Origin: Crotophaga sulcirostris
Lineage: Eukaryota; Chordata; Aves; Cuculiformes; Crotophagidae
Direction of reading: 5' to 3'
Length of the DNA stretch: 64,000 nt
Assembly: GCA_013397455.1 (NCBI GenBank)
Contig: VYZB01000016.1
Location: 3,985,612 to 4,049,611 of the forward strand
The translations under genes were made by a program, and so were the position numbers. The notes under the pieces were generated by a model. It saw nothing but the letters and a program-made list of their open reading frames with translations. It was not told the DNA's origin and made no database searches. Each line of letters starts with the position of its first letter. The stretch's first letter is position 1. This document shows, piece by piece, positions 48,804 to 59,945 of the stretch.

Positions 48804-51800
48804 TTCAGGTCTTCTCCATTGCTTCAGTAAAAAGTGAAACATCTTATGTGTGCTCCTGTGGGTCTCTGAGACTTTGGAGAAAGAAGCTATTGGACTCTAA
48901 ATACAGCAATGAATAAAATCTAAGCACAGTTCCTAGGAGTTCCTTGCACAGGGATTTTCATTTTTGTGATAGTTTTTTTTAAAAAAAATGTCACTGCAGT
49001 TCTCTACGTGGAGTAGCACCTTGTTTTTCACAGAACTGCTCTTGTGCTTTGAGCCACTGTTTCTCTGTAGACACGCGGTTGATAACTGGACAGTTGTGTA
49101 TCCAACTTTAGCGATGGTCATCATGAACACATGTCCAGGCTGAATATTGCTGAACTTTCTCCACAAGGCTTGTATCTCAGCAGCTTCCAAACTCTGCTTA
49201 GTGGGAGATTGGTCAAAATAACTATTCTCGACTAGAGGATTTTTACTACCTTTTCCGATAGCTAAGAATTCTTAAATGGCAAATCATCCTCTTCTCTTTG
49301 AGATTGTATAAACAGTCAGCTTTGGGGGGAGGCGGTATTTTATTTAGGATTTGAGTTAGGGAAAAAGAGTTGTGATATAGATCTTAGGGCAAAAGTACTT
49401 TCAACCAGATTTGTGCACTTTGATCTAAAGTAATTCACCAAAAGTAATAAAAGATTAAATAGCCACAAACTTCAATGTGAGTAGTCATTAAGACCTTTCA
49501 GGTATTCTGTAATTGTTAATTCAGTTCTTGGTTCATAAAAAATATATATTTGTTTAATTTGCAGTTGCATTGGCATTTCAGAATGGTTTTGTTAGTTGCA
49601 AAACTTCTGTGTCCTCTGTATCATAGCTGCTATTAAGCATTTCCAGATACATTTTTTCACAAAGCACACTCACTCCTGTTTAGAAAGTCTTTTTCACAAA
49701 TAAAAAGTGCAACTAAAAGACCCAGGTTATAAAAAGACTTCATCAAAAGCACTGTACATGCTATGTATTTCTATGTGCCTGAGAGCAGACTCATTTTCCA
49801 ACACTCCCACAAACCCTGACATGACACAGTGATGCGTCATTATTCTTTTTTTTTATGAAGATTTTGCAAATTATCTTTTTGTGGAAATAACAAGGTGAAC
49901 TTGCTGAGGAGTGGTATAACTATTCATGTTACTCTGGCTTTGAGTCATGTCTTGAGGAAGTATCTTTACCAGTTCCTGTAAGTTTCTCTTCCATTGTATT
50001 CTCTAGCTGTTGAAGGGTAAGTAAGGTAACTGAATATTCAATGTAATCAGCTGGGTGTTTTATTCAGGTAATCATTCGATCAGTACAGCCACATAGGTAT
50101 TTTAGATGTGTTTGTTATAAGAGAATCTGTACAGTAAAGAGATGATCAAAAATATTTTTTTTTTCACAAACTACAATGTTTAGCACTGAAAAAAAAAGAG
50201 ATAATGCACAAAAGGACTTTTTACCAAGTATAGGCATTTCTCACTACATTGTTGCTTAGACAATCAGAGTACCTCTTGAGTACCCTGAGATGAAACAGGA
50301 GAACTGAATTCAGAGCTAAAAATGACCATGTCTGGAAGAACACAGATGAGTATCTTAGGCTTTCAAAGCTTAAATAACTAATCTGATTTTACTTCTGTGA
50401 TTTAATAGTTTTTTATAACGTAATGAACTGAACGGTAGCTTGTAGCCACAAAAAAACCCTCTCCCTTTCTCCAGTATTTTTCAGTGTTTTAAGTAAATTT
50501 TAATGCAAAAGAGCTAATGAATGTAAGGCAGAGTCTTCTAAATTCTAACACTGTTTAAAAGCAATTTCTCAGAGGTCATGCACAGTAAGTAGAGTGTGTC
50601 CACATGTATTCGGTATCTTAGAAAAGTTGTTTTCATATTGTAATGCAGTCACAGTATCTTGGAGATGGAAATAGTTACACATCTGCAAATAAAAAATGCA
50701 GAGTGGAACAACAGTTTTGTGGCATAAGTTTAACTCCTAAAAGTTAAAAATTATGTGTTTGGTTTTAATGTTTCTTGTAGTTTCTGTGAGATTTAGAAAG
50801 TTCATTTTTTTTAGGGTGCCATTATTTCAGATTTCTTAGTTGTTTACAGTGTGTTCTTCAAAGAAGCATATATGGTGTGATCCATGTATATATACATATG
50901 AGTATTCTCATTGATTTATGTGGTTACATACATAAAATATTCATACCTTAATAGAAACTAAAAACAGACTTTATTGAGTTAAGTTGTGAATGTGGACACC
51001 AGACTGCAGGAGTGATTGATGGTTTTCTTACCACATGTAATAGCCTAACAGGATTTCACAAAACCTTTGTTCACACACTTAAAAATTACCAGAATGTTTC
51101 CTTAAAGAACAGATAGTATAATCTTAAACTACTGCTTCAGTATTTCAGAGAGATTTTCCTAAATTTTGCTTCAAAAAACAGATCTGGAATTTAAGGAATT
51201 TTTTTGTGTATGTGTAAATAAACACTGTATATTGCAGTTCCATATAGAATATGTTGTTATATTCATCTGGTTGAATAGATTTCATTCCTTGCATCTTAAT
51301 TTGGTTGTGGGGTTGGGTTTTTTTGACAAACACCTTCCAACAGAGAAATTGTAACTGAGGTGAGTTATAAAATATGATTCTATTATATTTTTTTGTTTCT
51401 GCTTGGAAATTAATTGCAAGTATCTTGATAACAGTCACAGCCAGATTTTACCATTTATTAAAATCTTCCTAAGCCTGCCAAGGTTCCTTCCCCTACACCC
51501 TTATTACAAAGTATCCACTATTGCTTCCTAGCCCTCTAGTTTACTGGAATGAACTCTGCTCCTCAGGGATGATGTTACACCTCCCCTATGGTGTGCCTAC
51601 TATCTGTGTGCATCAGGAGTGTGGCCTTTCAGCAAATCTCCTGGCTCTCCATACTTTGATTTGTCTTACGGAGTGGTATCAGAGCACACACACTGATGCC
51701 TGCTGAGTGGCACTAAGCTGGAAAATGCGCTCCAGAAGTGCTCTTCCCATTGTCAGCAGCACACGTGCTCCTGCCTGCAGGACCATGCTGGAACCAGCCC

Positions 51801-54299
51801 TTAGTGAAACCCTTAGAATACAAACCGTGTGGCTGTTGGCCTCTCAGCAGCAGCTGCTCCACACAGCAGATCCACTCCTGGTGGTGTGCTTTGCCTTACA
51901 ATGTCCTATGTAACCACAGCCCATGAGCCACGTGGCCCTGGTGGGAGAGCTCCTTGCCTAGGACTGCAGGGTCCTCCTCTGATCCCATCAGAACTGGTGT
52001 CAACACAGTCATGACCCAGGAGACAAGAATCTGAGAGGGGGCACTTTGAGATGGGCACCAAAAATGAATGCTGATCATCAGAGAGGGATATTCATGTTGC
52101 ATGCTGTAAACACTGTAATTAAGGACTGTAGTACTGTTTTGCTGTGGGTAGCATCTTCCTGGTATTTTTTTCTATCCCTCCTTTTTTTTTCTCAGGCTTG
52201 TTTATCCTCAAGAGTGAAATTATTCATGGCTACCGTACTCACTCCTGTATTACTCCAGTAATTTACTACAACTTCTCTATTCTTTGTTCGCCTTTGATTG
52301 GCCTCTCCATGTAGTCATGTAGAGCATAACACAAAGATGGCATGTGTTCTGCCACAAAGATGTATGGCATTCTCTGCTGGGGAGAATCAACACATAGAGC
52401 AGGCTCACTGCCAAGATGCTCGTAATTAAACTGTTGCCATGGACAGAATTACATCAGTGTTGCTGTCAGTCATTTGCTGCAGCACTTTGATTTTTTCAGG
52501 TTTTAGTTTTTATTTTCCTTCTACTTGCCTTAGTTTTTGATCGAAGTGTTGTAGCACATAGAGACATGTATAAATAAAAATAATTGTTGGGAGACGTGAA
52601 AAAAAGAGAAGCTAATTCCATCATTCTGACTTTGTGTTTGAAGCTGATATCTTTGTGAGATGTTTGCATTTATTCGGCTAATAGAAGTGGCCAGATTCAG
52701 TCATTCCCATGCAGAAGTCATCATATTGTTGTGACCTAAGAGTCTGTTGCAAAACTACCGTGGTACCAGTCTATAGGGCAGAGCGTTGTCAGTTTGCATT
52801 AAAATGTTGCAAATGCAGTAGAACAGGGGATGTAATAGAAAAACAGCAGCAAAGGAGTTAAAACTTGATTTTTTTTTTTTGTCCCACATCCCTTCTGATT
52901 CACATGTGGTAAGTTGTGAGATGGCCTAGTGATAGTATAGTGTTTAGTATACTGATGTATTGGAAAAGAGCTTGCTTGCCTGAATACAATGGTTGTGCTT
53001 CACCTGCTTCCGTATCATTGTTATTGTTATCCTCTATTACAGTGTTCTTCAGCAAGTGATTCCCTTTTGGTAGCACTCCAAATGTTTGGTATTATGGCTA
53101 ACTAGTGTGCAGTTCCTTAAATGTAGAGAGGTCCAGCATTACAGCAGAAATAAAGTAGTCTGAAGGGTAACAAATGATATCGAGTGCAGCTGAGATCACT
53201 GTAACGAGATAAACAGTGTGGTGTCACAAAATTGTCTCCCAGTTGACAAAACAATCCATATTTTATAGATTGCCTTAAAAATTGAAGGATGGAGTCAATT
53301 ATAGCCAATTATGATGCTGCATTTACTGGAGGAGTTTTCATATCCTTTGGGGAGGAATAAGGAAGTGTTCAAGTCAGTCAGAAAAGGCTTTTGCATTTCC
53401 TTCCTTGTTTTCTCTGAATGCATTTTTTTCCTTTTTCTTCAGGTCAAAATGCATATGAAAGCTGGGACCAAATTATATTTAGGAAGAAGGGTTTTTTTAG
53501 TAATTTCATTTTTCTTTGTGTTGAACATAAAATTGTGGTAGATAATACGACAAATAGAACAAGAAACTTGAACGTCAGCTCCTCTCAGTTACGTTTGGGT
53601 TTACTGCAAAGGAATTGTAAATGCAGCCTGGTGATGGCAAAGCTTGCTTAGACAATGCATGTTAACATTTTGAATTTGACTTGCTTCTTTCCTAAAAAGG
53701 AGTCTTGGTGTCATTGAAGAGATACCTCGCAGGTCCTGCATATTTCTGAATTTAATCAATTAAAGTGAAAATAAAGGGATGAGAGCATGAACAGCTTGCT
53801 GTGACCCATAGTTGCTTTGTAAAATGGGATAAAAAAATCAGTTTATTGAAGATGAACAGGCAGACGCCCTTATTCTTAAGAGATCTGGTCATAGTCTCAG
53901 TGGCCGAGATGCAATCCTTCATTTAATGGTGTAGTAGTCTTAGGTTTAGATAATCTCCTTTCTCCCATTTTGGTTCTCAGGTAGTGTACTGGGGAGCTGT
54001 GCATCCTGCCTGTTTCATGCTATAGGACTCACTGAGGAGTAGTTTCCCCTCCCTAGCAAAGCGTGCTGTTGGTAATTAATGAAAGATTTGGATCTATAGA
54101 ATCAAGATGTATTCGGAGATGAAAGGCAACAGTAAACACGTTGTGTGAGTAATGTTTCAAAATGTTATCTTCCTCCTGTGTTGAGGATTTCATTTCACCA
54201 GCCAGCTTCAGAGGGTGACCTAGTACATGTGCCAATGACAAAAGCTTCTTGTAACGATTCAGATCATGCTTTCTGCTTTATGAAATGGGATTGTAAAAA
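48804..54299. other. Non-coding stretch, no gene seen
   Basis: Includes a 14-bp perfect palindrome ATGTATATATACAT (50884-50897), a moderately GC-rich segment at 51480-52020 with several overlapping short open frames and no domain, and a run of 12 T (52869-52880). No CR1, tRNA or exon is recognised. Confidence 0.5.
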
Positions 54300-54620
54300 T
54301 CCTCTCAAAAATGACATCTGAAATAGCATTAAAACACAATTTCCCTCTGATAAGGTTTTAAGGCACTCATATGAAAAGTGACACTGCTTTGAGTGGCTCT
54401 GTGTCAGCATTATGCAATGTGTTGCGCATAAGTGACATTAATCCATTAAGGGTGTGAGGGTCACTTATTTTTCTCATGAAGTCATTAAATACCTTTATTG
54501 ATTCCTGTTCAATCAGTTGCATTCTGCTGGAATACAGTGATCTCTAGGCATGCTAATAGTACTGGTTTTAATAATGTTTATAGACCATAGTTTTAAAGAC
54601 AGATATGTAATATATCAAAA
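54300..54620. promoter_or_regulatory. Possible regulatory element with C/EBP-like sites
   Basis: ATTATGCAAT (54409-54418) fits the C/EBP consensus and is followed after three bases by TTGCGCAT (54422-54429), a second site of the same general type. The surrounding 300 bases are non-repetitive and free of long homopolymers. Motif content alone supports this; conservation cannot be seen here. Confidence 0.25.
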
Positions 54621-55639
54621 TAAATTATTGTGCCTAAGTGAAACACAAAAGCAGCTTAGGGAAGCAAGAATATTGTGCTGTTTGCAAACTACCTGAACCT
54701 ACTTTATTACAGAAGATGGTTTTGTGATACAGATGTTCTAAAATCAATAATCAGCCATCTTCAGTATATTTGTTGCTTTTTCTAATTGTACAGAATTAGT
54801 TTATGTTTGGACTGCTTCTGTTACATGATGATAAAACATCTTTTAAAAATCAAATGCAAACCTGGAAACCCAGTCATAGTAAATATAAAATTTGTAGTAC
54901 TAGTTTTTATGCTGAAGAATGTTTAAACCTTGGATCATAACAAATTCTGTACATTGAACTGGTGGGTACTTTCTTGCTAGATTATTTTGTCATTTGAAGC
55001 AATGTTGTGTATGTGAAATGCTAGTGGATCAAATCCCTGTAAGAGTACCTTTCTTCTTCTTTTCTTCATTATGAACAGACCTCATTGGAGGAAATGCAGA
55101 AGACTCAATTAAACAGAACAAGAGCATTTTAGCTCTGTATGAATGGATGTGCACTAGACGAAAGAAAAAAAAAAAGTCATGTTCTGCCCTTCCTACTTTG
55201 ATGCCATCCTAATGACTTTATCTTGACAGTTTGCCTAGGCTTGTTTCCCTACCTAACAGATAACTTCAATTGTATTTTCTGTTTTTCCTGCTTAAAAGGA
55301 AATGAGGCTTCAGATAGATTTAAAATCTGATGGAAGAGTTGTGACAGTCCTGTTAATTTTTGCAGCACTCTGATGTTGTAGTTGTTGCTTTTTACCTCAC
55401 CTCTTCTAGCTTTTTCCTTTTGGCTGCAAATGGTTTATCTAAGTCACCAGCTTTGCCCTGGGTGTAGCAAAAGCAGACCGGTACGTTTATCTCTGCAGCT
55501 GAAACTGGAAGTTTTCGTTTCCAATCGATGAATTGCATCCTGCTGAGGAATTACTTTGTTTTGTGAGTTTCCTCACTAGGACCCTTAAGGGGTCCTGACA
55601 GATTGTGTCGAATAGTGTTGGTCATCCATGTCTCAGACA
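54621..55639. other. Non-coding stretch, no gene seen
   Basis: AT-rich with no recognisable exon, repeat or RNA gene. A run of A lies near 55165-55176. Confidence 0.5.
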
Positions 55640-56129
55640 CCAAATGATGCCAAGTAGTGACAAGTTTATTGCGTTGTCTCTGGAGAAGCTGTTGTTCGCT
55701 CAGCATTTTCTACATAGGCTGCCTGCCTGATTTCATTGAAGGAAACCTGAGCAAGGCTGTGTTATTAATGAATTATGACAAGCCTTTTGCCTATCAGGCA
55801 GAGAGGTTCCCGCTATCTCCTTTTAAGACAAAAACTTAATGGAAGATGCTCAGCTGGGCAAGCTCTCCGATGATACTCCTTAAGTGCTCATCCCAGGCTG
55901 ATGCGAATACGCAGAGAGCCGTGAAGCTGCAAGTGGCAGCGTTTAATACTGCCTCTCTCATAATGCCTGAATAATTTTCTGGAGAGCGATCGCTGCAACT
56001 GCTGTGAACGTGGTTATTTGTTTATTTTTCACCTTGGTCCTGGCGGATTGCTGACCTAGCTAATCGGCTGCGTGCGCGAGGCCGGCAGCAGGGGGGACAC
56101 GACAACGGTTTCCTGCTCACAGTGCCAGC

Positions 56130-56149
56130 GCTCTCCTGAACAGGAGAGC
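56130..56149. repeat. 20-bp inverted repeat (9-bp arms, 2-base loop)
   Basis: GCTCTCCTG, then AA, then CAGGAGAGC: perfect complementary arms in the centre of the CpG-containing block. Confidence 0.7.
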
Positions 56150-56239
56150 ATCGGCAGCCGGAGCCTGAGAGAGGCTGCTGGAGCCCAGCGGAGTTGTGTG
56201 GGCTGACTCCTGGGTCTGCTCTGCGTGGGGAGTTGAGTG

Positions 56240-56308
56240 ATGCTGGTGAAGGATGGGAAGGAGGCGATGAGGGAGCCGGCTTATGTTTTTCTTAATGGAT
56301 GTTTGTGA
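56240..56308 (+). CDS. Small open frame (22 codons), possible uORF or exon-1 start
   Basis: ATG at 56240 opens a 22-codon frame (begins MLVKDGKEAMREPAYVF) ending in TGA at 56306-56308. The TGA overlaps a donor-like GTGAGC (GT at 56305-56306), so the peptide could be an exon end rather than a complete small ORF. I do not recognise the peptide. No experimental evidence is available and a random ORF of this length is common. Confidence 0.15.
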   Translation: MLVKDGKEAMREPAYVFLNGCL

Positions 56309-56400
56309 GCGGGAAGGAGATGGCATGGGCTGCCGGGGTGAGTTATGGAGCACGTTTTGCGATCTCCCTCCGGTCGGGCGGCTCATTATGTTAAACAGCA

Positions 56401-56850
56401 TCGCTTTTAAAGCACTGTAGCTCTCCTTTTATGTGCCTTGGCCTTCATTTGCTGAAATGCTTTGAGTTCATGGCGCTCAAGTCATTTTGGAAACAGAATG
56501 TAATTACAAAGGTTTCTTATGCTTACCAAAAGCTTTTTTGAACCAGTGTAATTATCATTACTTGTGGATACTGTAAATTGAATATCCCTTCCCTAATTAC
56601 ATTAAACTCAAGGGTTGGCTGCTTAAACAGCCAAATAAGAAAAGTTCACCCTTTACTATAAATAGCAAAATTGTTCTTTTAGTTCTACTGACCTTTAAAG
56701 CAAAGTGCTTTACATGATGTCGTCAGGTGTACATTATAAAGATAGCTTGTAATTAGATCTGTAATGAGGAGCTCAGTTAGAATGGCTTTCTGAAAAACTT
56801 CATTTATTCAGCATTTTCTAACTGCATGACAGAATTAAAGTTTCAGGGTG
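56401..56850. promoter_or_regulatory. Candidate enhancer: homeodomain-core cluster with a MEF2 site
   Basis: Four TAATTA/TAATTAC/TAATTAG-type homeodomain cores lie within about 260 bases (56501-56507, 56549-56554, 56594-56600, 56750-56756). A perfect MEF2 consensus CTATAAATAG lies at 56656-56665. The sequence has no repeats and no long homopolymers. Such clusters are typical of developmental enhancers, though TAAT cores are common in AT-rich DNA. It adjoins the second CpG block. Confidence 0.35.
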
Positions 56851-58954
56851 CATCAGGACTTTTAAAGGGGCTGGCTGCCGTTTCACACTTCACCTGCTCT
56901 GCACCAGTGATTTGTAGCTGCCCAGTGCTAGTGCCAGCGCTCGAAGGCAGCTGCTGTAGCTACAGCGACTGAGCCCTGGACTTTGAAAGCAACACAGGGT
57001 CAAGAGAACAATTTATCCAACGGTCCAGGGGTTTCTGTGATAATTAATGTTTCTTCTCTCGCTTCAGGAGACAGATAATGACTTAATTTGTAGTCAACCG
57101 CAGAATACAGAGAAAGAAGAGGTGGTCACCTGTTTTTAGTTTGGTTTCCTCCAGTTAACAAAAGTAACTGTGGTCATGCTGAAATGTAAGTTGCCTCATC
57201 TGATAGAAGGAGGCAGAGCTTTAGTTCGTGGGTTGATGTGCCTGCTTTGGGTTCAGTCTGCTGCCTGTCACATTGCACATATCTGTGCATTGCTTTAAGA
57301 ACACTGAAGGCGTTTCTCTGAGAAGTTTGACTGACTTCCACTTACTTGCAGTGACTGAAAATTTTAGTGCATTGCTACCAGCTAATACTTACTTTGCTTT
57401 CTTCATTCTATTTTAATTAAAATCATGCTGTTTATTCCCTGTAGAAGCTTTTTTATTAGTTTGGACTACTTATTTTCCCGGAGAGATTCCTGCTGAGTAT
57501 CCTTCATGACCTGTCATAAAAACGTGTTTGGACAGGACAAATTGAAAAGTGTGCCTTCAAAAAAGAAACTTCAATTACAGTTCAATGTTAGAGAATTATG
57601 GTTATAGGGAAAAAAATCCTTATTGCATAATGGAATACCATAACATTTGAATTGAAATAACTCCTAAGTGATTTTTAATGAAATGTAAGGCTAGAACAGA
57701 GGCAAAAAATAATTTGTGGCTTGGTCGATTTCAAGACGTATGTTATTAGTCCATCCACACTCTCCTGTAGCAACTCTCTAGCTAACAGTTTAAACTAATG
57801 AAATACCCTACATAGTTTTATTTCTTGTTGAAAAATACTTATGTTCGTATTTGAGACATTTATGAGTTTACAGTTAAAGAATTCATCGCAGTTCTGTTTT
57901 TTCTTCCAACTTATTTTCTGCCTTTCTGTGTGCGTTCTATTACACATCAGGCAAAGCTACTGTATGGATTGCTTACAGATTGTGGTGGAACACTTCTGTT
58001 ATGCACATGTGTGTGCGTATGTAAAGCGAATAGACAGTATTTTATGCAAGTAAGTAAGAAGAGAGCACATTATGTGTAGCCAGTATTGAAACCAGTATAG
58101 GTAGACAAATTCTGTGTCTTATATTTAACAATCCAAATGAAAACCAGAACAGTCTCATGACTTATGCAATTAGACAAAGATACGAGTAGTATCAGTCCAT
58201 TAGCAGACAAGAAGATCCTTTCTTGTAAAAGCAAGAAGTAGATGTTTTAGTAGAGATGTGTAGAGATTAGCTAGAAATCTGAAGGCCTAGACTTAATTTA
58301 ATTGTTCTGTGTAACAAAACCTCAGTGGGTAAAAACATTTGTGTGTTGTTCAAGCACTGAAAAGTCAATTCCAGTAGCACCTTGAGCAGGCTAGCTGGTA
58401 GGAAAGAAAATCAGGAAAAGAGAGCAATGAGAAAGACAATACTTTAAAGATTTTTAGATTCATTTGTTTCCACTTCCCCTTTTGCAGACACTTGTGCTTG
58501 CCCTTAAGGCTTAAAATCTTTAGTCGCTTCAAAATGGCCCAGCAAAGTGATTTTTAGCTGGCTGTATAATGCTAGAGTGAAGACAAATATTCAAACTTGT
58601 TTTTTCCCAGCTATTTCAAATACTAATAAAACTTTCCATCAATAGGTAAGCTTTGATACAAAGGAATGCTTTTTAATAGAGCTCATTGATTGTATGTGTG
58701 TAATTTGTGAACGTGTTTTTTTAATGTTTATCAGCAAGTATTGTTAAGGCACTGTCTCCCTGAATTTTGGATGCAGTCTCTGAGAAAACTCGTATGGAAC
58801 TGAGATGCAGACAGTGTTAAAACTGCTGTCTTTCTCCTGCTAATCATAGGTCACTCTTCTGCATTAAGCTGCTTTCTATTTTGCTCCTACCTTTGTAACA
58901 GTAAAGACAAAACACTCACTGATGAAGCATACATCCTAAACTCCTCACTGCTGG
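56851..58954. other. Non-coding stretch, no gene seen
   Basis: No exon, RNA gene or repeat family is recognised. The + strand open frame at 57841-58053 is Cys/Phe-rich from T-rich DNA and has no domain. Confidence 0.5.
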
Positions 58955-59945
58955 AAGCAGGGGCAGCATACAGAGTAACATTACAAAGTGGCATAATTGT
59001 GTTCTCTGTTTTGCTTCCTGTTCAGTTCCTAACAATACCTAATATTTGGGCTGCTTTCTTTTAGCAGCTGAGAATTGAGCTGACATTTTGATGGCAGTAT
59101 TTATTGTAACCCCAAGGTCTTGCTCCTGGGCGGTTATGTTCTGCTCAGAGCCCATCACTGTACATGTGAAGATAAGGTTATTTTTTCCCATGTGCATCAC
59201 TCTATACTTATCCACATTGAATTTAATTTACCATTTCATTGTCTAGTCACTCAATTTCATAAGGTCCTGTGATTCTTCACCGCTTGCCCTCATCCTTACT
59301 GCCCTGAATAAGTTTGTATCATCTGCAAACTTGGTTGCTTCAGTGCTTTTTCAGGTCAAATACAGGTATGGAAAGAGGAGCAGGTCTCAATGCAGATCCC
59401 TGTGGTACTCCACTGGGAGTTTTATCCACAGTGCAGTCTTGACCATTTAGCACTAATTTCTGGTTATGTCTTTTAATCCGTTATGTTGCTGTGCAGAGAC
59501 CTCTCTTTTGCTATGGGTGCTTGCTTTCTTTAAAAGCCTTTGGTGAAGTACTTGTTAAAAGCCTTTTGGAAATCCATATAGGCTGCATTGACTGGATCGC
59601 TAGTTTCACATGTTTGAGCTATTGAAAGAGTTGGGTTAATTTTATAAGACAAGACTTCACTTTATGAAAATTGAAATTTGACTCTTCTCAGACGTGTGCC
59701 CACTTAAGTCTGTTTGTTATTATACTTTCTATTAACTTAACCATCATATAGACATCAGGCTTGCAGATTGCGATTCCCTGGAGCTTTTCTGGAACCTGTA
59801 TTAGAAGGTAGCAGCACATTAACCACATTGGAAACCTCAGGTATCAAGGCACTGGGGAGAGGGATGACACATCGTCCTTAGTAATTCAGCTATTATTCCT
59901 TTGAATTTTCACTCTCGGGTGGTGGTGTCTGGTGCCAACCATTTG
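58955..59945 (-). mobile_element. Ancient CR1-type LINE fragment (reverse transcriptase), minus strand
   Basis: Translating the minus strand gives CR1 RT in order. Around 59925-59830 there are weak remnants of the PDG-I-RVLKE region. DPVNAAYMDFQKAFN (59600-59556) is motif A with the catalytic Asp. SGVPQGS lies at about 59414-59394. FADDT, the active-site loop with both Asp intact, lies at 59329-59315. Then come HMGK-like text and GSEQNITAQEQDLGVTI (about 59154-59104), KMSAQFSAAKRK, and ENTIMPLCN (about 59005-58980). Frame changes and stops separate these blocks. It is much more diverged than the other copies and reads like CR1 lineages of turtles and crocodilians, so it probably predates the avian families. 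Both ends are approximate. Confidence 0.85.

Larger units (their letters stand above)
55860..56400. promoter_or_regulatory. Second CpG-containing block, candidate alternative promoter/first exon
   Basis: CpG steps cluster here (GATGCGAATACGCAGAG, GAGCGATCGCTG, CGGCTGCGTGCGCGAGGCCGG, and CGGTCGGGCGG near 56371-56381) against a CpG-poor background. GGTGAGTT at 56337-56344 and GTGAGC at 56305-56310 are donor-like. Two ATGs in good Kozak context (56319 and 56324) precede the first of these. A CTCF-like core, GCAGCAGGGGGGAC, lies at 56085-56098. The block is smaller and weaker than the island at 6230. An alternative 5' exon about 49 kb downstream of the first island is one reading; an intronic enhancer is another. 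Confidence 0.4.

Noticed and set aside
48698..48916. 72-codon + strand open frame
   Set aside because: Its first half is the antisense of a CR1 tail; not a gene.
51480..52080. GC-richer segment with many overlapping open frames, suspected retroviral or exon remnant
   Set aside because: No LTR ends, primer-binding site, protease or RT text and no exon signals; the frames overlap in all phases.
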